In this document: positions 35,441-45,194 of the stretch, piece after piece
Numbering within the stretch: the stretch's first letter is position 1
Layout of the letters: every line of letters starts with the position of its first letter
Assembly: GCA_910577925.1 (NCBI GenBank)
Contig: CAJTOI010000004.1
Location: forward strand, 62,001 to 126,000
Origin: an uncultured Roseburia sp.
GTDB taxonomy: Bacteria > Bacillota > Clostridia > Lachnospirales > Lachnospiraceae
DNA: 64,000 bases
Direction: 5' to 3'
The notes under the pieces: generated by a model
Database searches by the model: none
What the model was told of the DNA's origin: nothing
The model's input: the letters and a program-made list of their open reading frames with translations, nothing else
Position numbers and translations under genes: made by a program

Positions 35441-36106
35441 ATGGACATAATAACAGTACATAATCTTCACAAAACCTTCGGCAGAGGAGAAAGCGCCGTA
35501 CACGCGTTAAACGGCATTGATCTTGCCATCGAAAAAGGAAAATTTACAGCGATTATCGGTGCGTCCGGCTCGGGAAAGACCACGCTGCTCAACATGATCG
35601 GCGGACTGGACACTCCCGATGAGGGAAAAGTCATCGTGGACGGCGTTCATTTATCCGGCCTGCGGGAAAAGGAACTGGCGGTATTCCGCCGCAGCAAGGT
35701 CGGTTTCGTCTACCAGAGTTTTAACCTGGTTCCCACACTTACCGTCAAAGAGAATATTCTGTTCCCGCTGAGCCTTGCGGGGAGTACGCCCGACCCGGCT
35801 TTTTTTGCGGAAATGATCGGGCTTTTACATTTACAGGACAAGATGAACGCCTACCCGCAGGAGCTTTCCGGCGGCGGTCAGCAGCGGACGGCGATTGCGC
35901 GGGCGCTGATCGCGAAGCCCGCCATCCTTTTGGCCGATGAGCCTACCGGAAATCTGGATTCCAAAAGCGGGCAAAATGTGCTGGGCCTGCTGAAATTGTC
36001 GGTGGAAACTTATCATCAGACACTGGTGATGATCACGCACAACCTTGAGATCGCCCAGATGGCCGACAGGGTAATCCGCATGGAAGACGGCCGCATCCAG
36101 GGATAA
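35441..36106 (+). CDS. ABC transporter ATPase, MacB/LolD/BceA type (first module)
   Basis: A 221-residue ATPase that powers the permease encoded 12 nt downstream. Walker A GASGSGKT is at residues 40-47, Walker B ILLADEPTGNLD, and the H loop MITHNLE. The signature reads LSGGGQQR, with Gly where the second module has Gln (LSGGQQQR); this position tolerates change, so activity is still likely. It starts 15 nt after the kinase gene in the same operon. Confidence 0.93.
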   Translation: MDIITVHNLHKTFGRGESAVHALNGIDLAIEKGKFTAIIGASGSGKTTLLNMIGGLDTPDEGKVIVDGVHLSGLREKELAVFRRSKVGFVYQSFNLVPTLTVKENILFPLSLAGSTPDPAFFAEMIGLLHLQDKMNAYPQELSGGGQQRTAIARALIAKPAILLADEPTGNLDSKSGQNVLGLLKLSVETYHQTLVMITHNLEIAQMADRVIRMEDGRIQG

Positions 36107-36118
36107 GGAGGAAGGGGC

Positions 36119-38662
36119 ATGCTTGCAAACAATAACCTGAAGGTCTGCCGCACTCTGGCAAAGCGCGACTTTAAATTTCATCGCAGCAAAAACCTTATTC
36201 TGATCCTGGCCGCAATGCTGGTCACTGCACTTTATACCTTTGTGTTTCTGCTGGGAGACTCCGTCAAGGGGGCATTCCTGCTCAGCTCCCAGTATTCTTA
36301 CGGCTCTTCAAGCCAGATCATCTATACCGGACTGACGAAGCAGCAGGCAGATATCATCGCAGAAAACGCCGACGTGAAAAATACCGTTCGAATCCGTACC
36401 ATAGGACAGATCAGCGACCCGATGGTGGGACAGCGGCTGGTAAAACTGGCCGTCACAGACCGGGACTATGCCGAAACCGTATTGTCCGTCCCCGACGCGG
36501 GAGATTTCCCGAAAAACGCCGGTGAAATCGCTTTGGACGAGTATACGATGGATTCTCTTGGCATTCCGCGGGAATTGGGAACATCGCTGACTCTGCTCTG
36601 GACGGACCCGGAAGGAAATGCACATACCACAGAATTTACGCTGTGCGGCTGGTGGACCAGCCCCACGATTCTCACCGAATCCTGCGCATGGATCTCCGCC
36701 GATACTGCGCTTGCGCTGGTTCCGGACGTTCAGGATAAGGCAAGCCGCAATATTACGCTGGGGGTAAATCTGCATCAGCCGAAACATCTCGAGCGGCAGG
36801 CCGCTTCTCTTTTGGAAGAGCAGGGGATCACAGACGCCGGCTGCACAACCAGTCTTGTCTGGAACGAAGCGCGTCAGGAGCAGGCCATGCAGGAGGCGAT
36901 GCCGTTTTATTCTCCCACGGTACCGGTGCTGCTGTGCGGCTGTCTGATGATTTACTGCATCGTCCGCGCGGCGGCACAGCAGGACACCATGTATTATGTC
37001 GTTCTGAAATCGCTGGGAATGACTCCCCGGCAGATTTGCCGGCTTCTGGCGGAAAAGGGCTGCATCATTTCATTCTCCGGCTTTCTTCCGGGATGGGCAC
37101 TGGGATTTGGTTTTCACTGCGCCATTACCGGCCGGGTGATCACGGGGATGGAGGAAAATCCCGCACTTTATTTTCTTTCCTGGCAGCCATTTGCGGCTGC
37201 GGCGGCCGGCACTCTGTTCACAACGCTGTCCGCCTATCTGCTTCCCACGATCCGCCTGTCGCGCATGACGCCGGTACAGGCAGCCGGTTTTGGCGCGGGC
37301 CGTATTCCCCGTCACAGACGCGGTTCAAACGGACGTACCACGCTTGCAGTTCTGGCACTGCGCACGACATTCGGCCGGAACCGACGGCGCACCGTCTTAT
37401 CGGCAGCTTCCCTGCTGGCGGCTGCGGCGCTGCTGAATTCGATCTGGATTCAGTATGTCAGTTTCCGGGAAGAGATGTATCTGTCCGCAATCGCTCCATG
37501 GGATTACAGTTTTACGGACGGTTCGTCATACCTCCGCATACAGCAGTATAACGAGAATAATCACGGCATTACCGAAGAGACCACGGAAGAACTGCGCGCC
37601 CGCCCGGAAGTCACGGCTGTCAGCGCCTTAAAAACTCACGAAACAGAACTGACCGCATCTGATCCGCTGCGCCGGCGTATTGCAGACTACTACAACCAGC
37701 CTTACGATGAAACAATGACGCTGAAAGAAACGCAGGCAGGCTATCCGGACTGGTGTGCCGGTCTCGACCGGCTCGAGCAGACCGGCGAATACACGGGGCT
37801 TGTGATCGGACTGGACGGGACTTATCTGCAATATGTGCTGGATTATTGCCCTTTCACCAGCGGCAGTTTTGATGCAGACGCGTTTGCCTCCGGAGATTAT
37901 GTTCTGGCGGCAGGCGCTTATCACGAAGGGATTTCCACTCCGGCGGAAGGGGAGACGGTAGAACTGAATGGGCGCACCTATACCGTGCTGGGCTCTGTGA
38001 TGCATGATGACGCTTACATCCGCGGAACCGGAAGCCCACAGGCCGCGTTTCATATTGCGTATATCCTGCCCGTGGAACAATTTGACATCCTGTTCCCGGG
38101 TCAGGCCTATCGTCAGCTGGCAGTTGATATTGATCCCGCGCGGCAGGCTTCCTTTGAGGCCTATTTAGACCGCTATGAGCAGGGCTTAAACCGGGGTGTG
38201 GGGATTATACGGCGCAGCGAATATACGGCGAATTTCAATGCGGCAAGACTCAATGCGGTTCTGCCGAAGCTGGTCGTCGCCCTGGTACTGCTCGGAATCG
38301 CTCTAATCAATTTTGCGAATATGCTTGCGGTGAAAACACTCCGCCGGAAATCGGAGTTTGCGGTCTATCAAAGCCTCGGCATGACAACCGGTCAGCTGCG
38401 CTGTCTGATGATTCTGGAGGGAGTGTTTCATGCCGTTCTGATGCTCGTGCCGCTTGTGCCGACGGTCGTATGTTTCTCGGCAGCCGTGATGCCTGCCGTG
38501 GTAGAGGCCATGGAATCCTGGTGCGCCGTCTACCGCTTCTCGCTGCTGCCTTTGTGGCTGCTTGTGCCGCTCCTCCTGCTTTTGTCCTTAACGATCCCTC
38601 TGATCTGTCTGCGGTTTATCACAAAAGGCAGCCTGACCGGGCGGATGCGCCAGACGGAATAA
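36119..38662 (+). CDS. Large FtsX/MacB-type ABC permease (first module)
   Basis: An 847-residue permease with an N-terminal membrane helix (about residues 28-48) and two clusters of three hydrophobic segments (about 265-390 and 710-830), each an FtsX domain. Two large extracytoplasmic regions lie between. It is a type VII ABC protein, longer than BceB (about 650) and closer to unusual clostridial permeases encoded with two-component systems. Such proteins do mechanotransmission rather than classical transport. Likely roles are defence against peptides or sensing for the kinase; the substrate cannot be read. Confidence 0.88.
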   Translation: MLANNNLKVCRTLAKRDFKFHRSKNLILILAAMLVTALYTFVFLLGDSVKGAFLLSSQYSYGSSSQIIYTGLTKQQADIIAENADVKNTVRIRTIGQISDPMVGQRLVKLAVTDRDYAETVLSVPDAGDFPKNAGEIALDEYTMDSLGIPRELGTSLTLLWTDPEGNAHTTEFTLCGWWTSPTILTESCAWISADTALALVPDVQDKASRNITLGVNLHQPKHLERQAASLLEEQGITDAGCTTSLVWNEARQEQAMQEAMPFYSPTVPVLLCGCLMIYCIVRAAAQQDTMYYVVLKSLGMTPRQICRLLAEKGCIISFSGFLPGWALGFGFHCAITGRVITGMEENPALYFLSWQPFAAAAAGTLFTTLSAYLLPTIRLSRMTPVQAAGFGAGRIPRHRRGSNGRTTLAVLALRTTFGRNRRRTVLSAASLLAAAALLNSIWIQYVSFREEMYLSAIAPWDYSFTDGSSYLRIQQYNENNHGITEETTEELRARPEVTAVSALKTHETELTASDPLRRRIADYYNQPYDETMTLKETQAGYPDWCAGLDRLEQTGEYTGLVIGLDGTYLQYVLDYCPFTSGSFDADAFASGDYVLAAGAYHEGISTPAEGETVELNGRTYTVLGSVMHDDAYIRGTGSPQAAFHIAYILPVEQFDILFPGQAYRQLAVDIDPARQASFEAYLDRYEQGLNRGVGIIRRSEYTANFNAARLNAVLPKLVVALVLLGIALINFANMLAVKTLRRKSEFAVYQSLGMTTGQLRCLMILEGVFHAVLMLVPLVPTVVCFSAAVMPAVVEAMESWCAVYRFSLLPLWLLVPLLLLLSLTIPLICLRFITKGSLTGRMRQTE

Positions 38663-38676
38663 CAGAGTTACAAAAA

Positions 38677-38720
38677 TGTACCTTTCCTGTACCTGAAATG
38701 AGACGCCGGTCTGATAGACT
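38677..38720 (+). promoter_or_regulatory. Candidate operator/promoter for the second ABC module
   Basis: TGTACC occurs at 38677-38682 and again at 38688-38693, an 11-bp interval typical of OmpR-family binding sites. A TAGACT -10-like element at 38715-38720 follows at a suitable distance with no good -35, as expected for an activated promoter. It is the probable target of the regulator encoded at 33669. Confidence 0.55.
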
Positions 38721-38746
38721 AAACGTATCAAAAGGAGGTACCGCTC

Positions 38747-39418
38747 ATGGAAACTATCTTAAAGGCCACCGGTCTGAAAAAATACTACGGAAAAGGCGAA
38801 ACCCTGGTAAAGGCGCTCGACGGCATTGATCTGGAGATCGAGCGCGGAAAATTTACGGCGATTATCGGCACATCCGGCTCAGGCAAATCTACTCTGCTGA
38901 ATATGCTCGGGGGGCTTGACACTCCCAGCGAGGGCAGCATCAAAGTCCAAGACACAGAGCTTGCCGGCTTAAACAGCGAGCAGGCTGCCATTTTCCGCCG
39001 CAAACAAATCGGATTCATTTTCCAGAATTACAATCTGATTCCGGTCTTAAGCGTTTGGGAAAATATCATATTTCCCATTGCTTTGGATGGCCGCAAGCCC
39101 GACAGGGCTTTTGTCATGGAGGTGGTCCGGCTGCTTGGGCTTAATAAGAAGCTTGACAGCCTGCCGAATAACCTCTCCGGCGGCCAGCAGCAGCGTGTGG
39201 CGATTGCACGCGCCCTGGCAGGAAAGCCCTCTATCATTCTGGCCGACGAGCCTACCGGGAATCTGGATACCAAAACCAGCGACGACGTGATCGGTCTTTT
39301 GAAAATGACCGGCAGGGAATTCAGTCAAACCATTGTGATGATCACCCATAACCCGGAAATTGCACAGATGGCAGACCGTATCGTTCGGATCGAAGACGGC
39401 CGCATTGCAGCGCAGTAA
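38747..39418 (+). CDS. ABC transporter ATPase, MacB/LolD/BceA type (second module)
   Basis: A 223-residue ATPase closely related to the one at 35441: both share runs such as GKFTAIIG and ADEPTGNLD. Walker A GTSGSGKS is at residues 41-48 and the signature is LSGGQQQR. AAAGGAGG precedes the ATG. The gene lies behind its own candidate operator, so this module may be induced separately from the first. It pairs with the permease that starts 13 nt downstream. Confidence 0.94.
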   Translation: METILKATGLKKYYGKGETLVKALDGIDLEIERGKFTAIIGTSGSGKSTLLNMLGGLDTPSEGSIKVQDTELAGLNSEQAAIFRRKQIGFIFQNYNLIPVLSVWENIIFPIALDGRKPDRAFVMEVVRLLGLNKKLDSLPNNLSGGQQQRVAIARALAGKPSIILADEPTGNLDTKTSDDVIGLLKMTGREFSQTIVMITHNPEIAQMADRIVRIEDGRIAAQ

Positions 39419-39431
39419 GGAGGTTGGCCCA

Positions 39432-42002
39432 ATGAGCAGAAGCAAAAAGCAGGAAATATTCAACCCGGTCAGAGTAATCGGCCTGCGGACATTCCGCAAG
39501 AATAAAGCCCGTAATCTGGTAGCCGTTCTTGCGATCCTGATGACGACCCTTATGTTTACGACGCTGTTTACCTTAGCGCAGAGTATGCGCGAGAACCTGA
39601 TCGAGATGACCTTCCGCCAGACCGGTTATGACGCGCAGGCCAGCTGTAAATCCATCACCCCCGAACAGGCAGAAAAACTGGCGGCTCACCCGGATGTAAA
39701 AGAGCTGGGAGAAAGCATCGTGCTCGGCCTGGCTGAAAACAGTAAGCTGAGCGGGCGGCAGGTCGAGATCCGCTGGGCAGATGACATCTATGCGGCGCAC
39801 AGCTTTGCCGCCCCCACAACCGGAAGGATGCCGCAGTCTGCCGGCGAAATAGCGATGGCCACCATTGCGCTGGATCGCCTGGGCATCCCGCACGAAATCG
39901 GTCAGACGGTTACGCTGGAATGGCGGAAAGATATTTCTGATCCCGACGCCGTGCCCGCGCAGGCGGAATTTACCCTCTGCGGTTTCTGGGAAGGCAACAG
40001 CTCCGTCTATGCCAGCATGGCATGGGTCAGCCGCGAATATGCCGATCAGATGACAGGCGGACAGCTCTCCGCCGGAGAGAAGATTCTGGGTTTATACATG
40101 GTACAGATCAGCCTGTACCGCGACGCCAATATCGAATCGTCCATGGATCAGATTCTGGCGGATACCGGCCTGGACGGTCTGGAGTACGGCGTCAATCTGG
40201 CCTACTCTCCGGAGATGGGGGCTACGGCGCTTCAGGAAACGCTTCCTATGTACTTCGGCATGATAATGGTCTTTCTCGCAGGCTGGCTGATCATCTACAA
40301 TATTTTTCAGATCAGCGTGACCGCCGATGTGCAGTTTTACGGGAAATTAAAAACGCTCGGCGCCACAAAACGGCAGATCCGCAGATTGATCTACGGGCAG
40401 GCCAACCGGCTGTGTGTGATCGGCATTCCCATCGGCCTTGTACTTGGCTGGCTGCTCGGCATGGTGCTGGTGCCGGCTTTCACCGGAATTCTGGAGGGCA
40501 AGAGCACTGTATCCGTCAACCCGCTGATTTTTATCGGCTCGGCAGCGTTTGCATGGCTTACGGTTGTCCTTTCATGCCTGCGTCCGGCGGGACTGGCCGG
40601 TAAGGTGTCCCCCGTGGAAGCTTTACGGATGAATGACGCCGGCGCTTGCAGTAAGAAAAAGACAAAGCGCGGCGAGACGGGCGCTTCTCTTGCGGGAATG
40701 GCCTGGGCCAACCTTGGCCGCAATAAAAAACGCACGGTCACGGTGATCTGTTCGCTGACGCTCGGCCTTCTGCTGCTCAGCTGTTTTTACGCCAAAAACG
40801 CAGCCTTTGACATGGAAAAGTATCTGGCCGACCTGACGATTGCGGACTTTGAACTGGCCGACGCCACAAGCGAAAATTATATCGGCGGCTACGATCCTCA
40901 CGGCGCTACGCTGAGCGACGACCTGGTACAGGAACTGGAACACATGGAGGGCATAGAGGCCGTCGGCCGCCAGTATTCCCATCAGTTCCGCTGGCAGTTC
41001 GATGATCAGACAAAAGATAATTTAAACGATTTTTATACCGAGGAGATGCTGGAATACTGGGCAGGGTACGATCCCACCGGCGTGGAGGCCTTTCGTCAGG
41101 CCGTCGACACGCAGGAAATGAACGCGGTGGTGTTCGGGCTGGAGGGCATTCCGTTAGACGCCGTCACCCAGCCCCGGTATCTTCTGGAAGGCAGTTTTGA
41201 TCCGGATGCTTTTTCGGGCGGAGATTACGTCCTGGCGGTCGGCCCGGCGATTTCCCCGGAGGAAGAGTATCCCGTTCTTCCGGTCCCGTCCGCGGGCAGC
41301 ACCGTTACGCTGGAGGGCAGGAACTATACGGTCATGGCCATTGTCTTTCCGCTCTCGCCGGTTGACGACGGCGCATCGGAATCGGGAGCGCCGGATGGCA
41401 TGGAACAGCATTTCATTCTGCCTGCCGAAGTTTTTCGGCAGAACTGGCCGGATAATACACTGCGGAAACTGTTTCTGAATGTGGATGACGCCCATATCGA
41501 CGCCGTACAAAGCCGGCTGGATAGCGATTCCGCCATGACAGACACCAGTCTTCCTGTCACTTCCCGGCAGTCTATGGCACAGCAGTATGAAAACGAAACC
41601 AGGTCCTCCGCCGTTATGGGCAACACGATCAGCGTGGTCATCGCCCTGGTCGGCGTGCTGAACTTCGTCAACTCCATGGTCACGGCGATCGTGTCCCGCA
41701 GGCGTGAATTTGCCATGATCCAGAGTGTGGGAATGACCAAAAAGCAGCTTTGCAGGATGCTCGTGTGCGAGGGACTTTACTATGCAGCAATCACGCTGGC
41801 CGTATCTTATCTGCTCAGCGCGCTGGCGGTCGGCGTAGTCATCCGCGGTATGGTGGCCGGAGGCTTTACGACCTTCCGCTTCACTCTCCTTCCGCTTGGC
41901 ATCTGCACGCCGATCCTCCTCGGATTTGCAGTGCTGATCCCCTTTGTGTGCTTTAAGAATCTGGAGAAGCAGAGCATTGTGGAACGCTTGCGGACCGACT
42001 GA
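39432..42002 (+). CDS. Large FtsX/MacB-type ABC permease (second module)
   Basis: An 856-residue permease built like the first: one N-terminal membrane helix (about residues 24-46), an extracytoplasmic domain, an FtsX domain (about 280-400), a second extracytoplasmic domain and a C-terminal FtsX domain (about 740-850). The ATG at 39432 follows GGAGG by 9 nt; a longer reading would overlap the ATPase gene by 59 nt. The two modules probably arose by duplication and have diverged in their external domains. A bidirectional terminator follows. Confidence 0.88.
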   Translation: MSRSKKQEIFNPVRVIGLRTFRKNKARNLVAVLAILMTTLMFTTLFTLAQSMRENLIEMTFRQTGYDAQASCKSITPEQAEKLAAHPDVKELGESIVLGLAENSKLSGRQVEIRWADDIYAAHSFAAPTTGRMPQSAGEIAMATIALDRLGIPHEIGQTVTLEWRKDISDPDAVPAQAEFTLCGFWEGNSSVYASMAWVSREYADQMTGGQLSAGEKILGLYMVQISLYRDANIESSMDQILADTGLDGLEYGVNLAYSPEMGATALQETLPMYFGMIMVFLAGWLIIYNIFQISVTADVQFYGKLKTLGATKRQIRRLIYGQANRLCVIGIPIGLVLGWLLGMVLVPAFTGILEGKSTVSVNPLIFIGSAAFAWLTVVLSCLRPAGLAGKVSPVEALRMNDAGACSKKKTKRGETGASLAGMAWANLGRNKKRTVTVICSLTLGLLLLSCFYAKNAAFDMEKYLADLTIADFELADATSENYIGGYDPHGATLSDDLVQELEHMEGIEAVGRQYSHQFRWQFDDQTKDNLNDFYTEEMLEYWAGYDPTGVEAFRQAVDTQEMNAVVFGLEGIPLDAVTQPRYLLEGSFDPDAFSGGDYVLAVGPAISPEEEYPVLPVPSAGSTVTLEGRNYTVMAIVFPLSPVDDGASESGAPDGMEQHFILPAEVFRQNWPDNTLRKLFLNVDDAHIDAVQSRLDSDSAMTDTSLPVTSRQSMAQQYENETRSSAVMGNTISVVIALVGVLNFVNSMVTAIVSRRREFAMIQSVGMTKKQLCRMLVCEGLYYAAITLAVSYLLSALAVGVVIRGMVAGGFTTFRFTLLPLGICTPILLGFAVLIPFVCFKNLEKQSIVERLRTD

Positions 42003-42015
42003 TTATAAGAGAAAG

Positions 42016-42055
42016 AAAGGGGAAGCCGCATTAACGCCGCTTCCCCTTTTGCTTT
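42016..42055. terminator. Bidirectional terminator between converging genes
   Basis: An 11-bp stem (AAAGGGGAAGC with GCTTCCCCTTT) and 12-nt loop is followed by T-rich sequence on the plus strand, and its mirror image has T on the minus side. It separates the ABC operon from uvrA. Confidence 0.85.
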
Positions 42056-42056
42056 T

Positions 42057-44903
42057 TCAGACAGACTGATTCAGATATTTTTTTACATAGCTCCCGGTGT
42101 AAGACTGCGGCATCGCTGCCACCTCCTCCGGCGTTCCCGCCGCAATGACGGTTCCGCCGCCCTCTCCGCCTTCGGGCCCCATATCAATGAGATAGTCCGC
42201 CGTTTTGATTACTTCAAGGTTGTGCTCGATGACCACTACCGTGTTGCCTCCTTCCGACAGCCTGCGCAGTATCTCTATCAGCTTGTGCACATCCGCAAAA
42301 TGAAGTCCCGTGGTCGGCTCGTCCAAAATGTAAATGGTCTTTCCTGTGCTGCGTTTGCTCAGCTCCGTCGCCAGCTTAATCCGCTGCGCCTCTCCTCCCG
42401 AGAGTTCGGTGGACGGCTGCCCCAGCTTTACATAGGACAGTCCCACATCGTACAGCGTCTGTATCTTGCGGTGTATCGTCGGCACGTTTTTGAAGAAATC
42501 AAGCGCTTCCTCCACCGTCATATCCAGCACGTCGTAAATGCTTTTTCCCTTATATTTTACTTCCAGCGTCTCCCGGTTGTAGCGCTTTCCGCCGCAGACT
42601 TCACAGGGCACATAGACGTCCGGCAGGAAATGCATCTCTATTTTCAGAATACCGTCTCCCGAACACGCCTCACAGCGGCCCCCTTTTACATTAAAACTGA
42701 ATCTGCCCTTTTTGTAGCCTTTGGCCTTCGCATCCGGCGTCGCCGCAAAAAGATCCCGGATCATATCGAAAACGCCCGTGTAAGTCGCGGGATTTGAGCG
42801 CGGTGTTCTTCCGATGGGCGACTGGTCGATATCGATCACCTTGTCCAGCTGTTCAATGCCCAAAAGCTCATCGTGGACTCCCGGGATGCAGCGGGCACGG
42901 TTTAAATCCCGCGCCAGACGTTTGTACAGAATTTCATTGGTCAGGGAACTCTTTCCCGAACCGGACACACCGGTAATACAGGTCATAATACCGATCGGTA
43001 TCTGCACGTCGATATTTTTAAGATTATTCTCCCTCGCCCCTTTCACGGTCAGAAAGCCCGTCGGTTTTCTGCGCTCGGAGGGTACGGGAATTTTGATTCT
43101 GCCGCTTAAGTATGCGCCGGTGACGGAGTTCTTGTTTTTCATAATCTCCTGCGCCGTCCCGCACGCCACAACCTCCCCGCCGTGGGAGCCGGCTCCCGGC
43201 CCGATGTCCACAATGTAATCCGCTGCCAGCATCGTATCCTCGTCGTGTTCCACGACAATCAGCGTATTTCCCAGATCTTTCAGGTTTCTGAGCGCCCCGA
43301 GCAGCTTATCGTTGTCCCGCTGATGCAGGCCGATAGACGGCTCGTCCAAAATATATGCCACTCCGACCAGCCCAGAACCGATCTGAGTCGCGAGACGAAT
43401 CCGCTGCGCCTCCCCGCCGGACAGCGTTGCGGTCGCGCGCGTCAGCGCCAGATAATCGAGACCGACTTCGTTGAGAAATCCCACCCGCGCGCGGATTTCT
43501 TTTAAAATCTGATCTCCGATCAAATGCTGCTGCGAATTCAGCTCAATCTCCGCCAGATAGCGGTTCAGATTCTTCACCGACATCGCGGTCATCTCATAGA
43601 TATTTTTATCCGCCACCGTCACCGCCAGCGATTCCTTTTTCAGACGCTGTCCCTTGCACGTCTCGCAGGGCGTAATCCGCATAAACTGCTCGTATTCCTG
43701 CTTCATTGTCTCCGAACCGGTCTCCCGGTATCTGCGCTGAACATTTCGGATCAGCCCCTCAAATTCCACATCATAGACACCTTCCCCTCGCTGTCCCTTA
43801 TAGCGCACATGAAGCGTCCTGCCGTCGGTACCGTAAATCAAAACCTGCTTAATGTCATCCGGGTACTCCATATAGGGCGTTTCCAGCGAGAAATGGTACT
43901 CCTCCGTGAGCGCTTTTAAGATCGCATAGGTAAAACTCGACGGGTCCGTACAGGACTGCCAGCCCATGACCTGAATCGCCCCCTCCGCAATGGAAAGACG
44001 CTTGTCCGGAATCATCAGCGCCTCGTCAAATTCCATCTTATACCCCAGCCCAAAGCAGGTCGGGCACGCGCCGAACGGATTGTTAAACGAGAAGCTTCTC
44101 GGCTCGACCTCGTCCACGCTGATCCCGCAGTCCGGGCAGGAAAAGCTCTCGGAAAACTGTATCGGCTCTCCGTCCGCCACGTCCACCGTCATCAGTCCCT
44201 CCGCCAGCTGAAGCACATTTTCAATCGAATCCGCCAGACGCTTCTCGATGCCCTCTTTTATCGCAAGGCGGTCCACCACAATCTCAATGTCATGCTTTTT
44301 GTTCTTGTCCAGCCGGATATCCTCCGCCAGCTCGTACATGCTTCCGTCCGCAATCACCCGGACATAGCCGCTGCGCTTCGCCTGCTCCAGCACTTTTTTG
44401 TGTTCTCCTTTGCGCCCGCGGACAACCGGGGCCAAAAGCTGTATCTTCGTCCGCTCGGGCAGTGTCATAATCTGATCCACCATCTGGTCGACCGTCTGCC
44501 GCTTAATCTCCTTGCCGCACTTCGGACAGTGCGGGATACCGATGCGCGCATAGAGCAGACGGAAATAGTCATATATCTCCGTCACGGTGCCGACCGTGGA
44601 ACGCGGGTTCCGGTTCGTGGACTTCTGGTCAATCGATATGGCCGGCGACAGCCCCTCTATCTTCTCCACATTCGGTTTTTCCATCTGCCCCAGGAATTGT
44701 CTCGCATAGGAGGACAGAGACTCCATATAGCGCCTCTGCCCCTCCGCGTATATCGTGTCAAAAGCCAGCGACGATTTCCCGGATCCGGACAATCCCGTCA
44801 GAACGACGAACTCGTCTCTGGGAATATCCACATCAATATTTTTCAGATTGTGCTCACAGGCTCCGCGTATTTTGATGTATTTTCTCTCTGATGATTTCTT
44901 CAT
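42057..44903 (-). CDS. uvrA: Excinuclease ABC subunit A
   Basis: A 948-residue damage-recognition ATPase of nucleotide excision repair. Two ABC ATPase halves are visible, with Walker A GLSGSGKSSLAFDT near the N-terminus and GVSGSGKSSLTNEIL near residue 640. Zinc-finger cysteines appear as CPDC...CPTC and CEAC...CEVC, and both signatures (TLSGGEAQRI, ELSGGEAQRI) are intact. It works with UvrB and UvrC; uvrB lies just upstream, separated by a small DUF6440 gene. Confidence 0.98.
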   Translation of the reverse strand: MKKSSERKYIKIRGACEHNLKNIDVDIPRDEFVVLTGLSGSGKSSLAFDTIYAEGQRRYMESLSSYARQFLGQMEKPNVEKIEGLSPAISIDQKSTNRNPRSTVGTVTEIYDYFRLLYARIGIPHCPKCGKEIKRQTVDQMVDQIMTLPERTKIQLLAPVVRGRKGEHKKVLEQAKRSGYVRVIADGSMYELAEDIRLDKNKKHDIEIVVDRLAIKEGIEKRLADSIENVLQLAEGLMTVDVADGEPIQFSESFSCPDCGISVDEVEPRSFSFNNPFGACPTCFGLGYKMEFDEALMIPDKRLSIAEGAIQVMGWQSCTDPSSFTYAILKALTEEYHFSLETPYMEYPDDIKQVLIYGTDGRTLHVRYKGQRGEGVYDVEFEGLIRNVQRRYRETGSETMKQEYEQFMRITPCETCKGQRLKKESLAVTVADKNIYEMTAMSVKNLNRYLAEIELNSQQHLIGDQILKEIRARVGFLNEVGLDYLALTRATATLSGGEAQRIRLATQIGSGLVGVAYILDEPSIGLHQRDNDKLLGALRNLKDLGNTLIVVEHDEDTMLAADYIVDIGPGAGSHGGEVVACGTAQEIMKNKNSVTGAYLSGRIKIPVPSERRKPTGFLTVKGARENNLKNIDVQIPIGIMTCITGVSGSGKSSLTNEILYKRLARDLNRARCIPGVHDELLGIEQLDKVIDIDQSPIGRTPRSNPATYTGVFDMIRDLFAATPDAKAKGYKKGRFSFNVKGGRCEACSGDGILKIEMHFLPDVYVPCEVCGGKRYNRETLEVKYKGKSIYDVLDMTVEEALDFFKNVPTIHRKIQTLYDVGLSYVKLGQPSTELSGGEAQRIKLATELSKRSTGKTIYILDEPTTGLHFADVHKLIEILRRLSEGGNTVVVIEHNLEVIKTADYLIDMGPEGGEGGGTVIAAGTPEEVAAMPQSYTGSYVKKYLNQSV

Positions 44904-44960
44904 GTCCCACTCCGTTTCTATAACGTAAATCTGTTTTTCGTCCGTCCTCTAAGCGGAACG

Positions 44961-45122
44961 TCATCGTGTTACTACCGGCTTTCCGTCTTTGTCAAGCAGC
45001 GGCGTAAGGCCTGCTGCGTTTCCGTCCCTGTGAAATATATAATTCACACCGGTTTCCGTGTCCACCCAGATTTCAAACAAATTGATCGTTCCCTGAGTGT
45101 AAACTTTTTTAAAGCGATCCAT
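44961..45122 (-). CDS. DUF6440 family small protein
   Basis: A 53-residue protein beginning MDRFKKVYTQGTINLFEIWV and ending KDGKPVVTR. The DTETGVNYIF and GLTPLLDKDGKP segments match what I know of DUF6440, a short beta-rich family of unknown function common in Firmicutes. AGGAGGA lies 7 nt before the ATG at 45122; an ATG at 45128 is too close to it. It lies between uvrB and uvrA in the same direction and could be co-transcribed with them. Confidence 0.75.
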   Translation of the reverse strand: MDRFKKVYTQGTINLFEIWVDTETGVNYIFHRDGNAAGLTPLLDKDGKPVVTR

Positions 45123-45194
45123 ACCCATTCCTCCTGAAAATTTTAATTTTTATCCGCAGCGCATTTATTTTATATGCTGCACGCGGTCTTCTCT

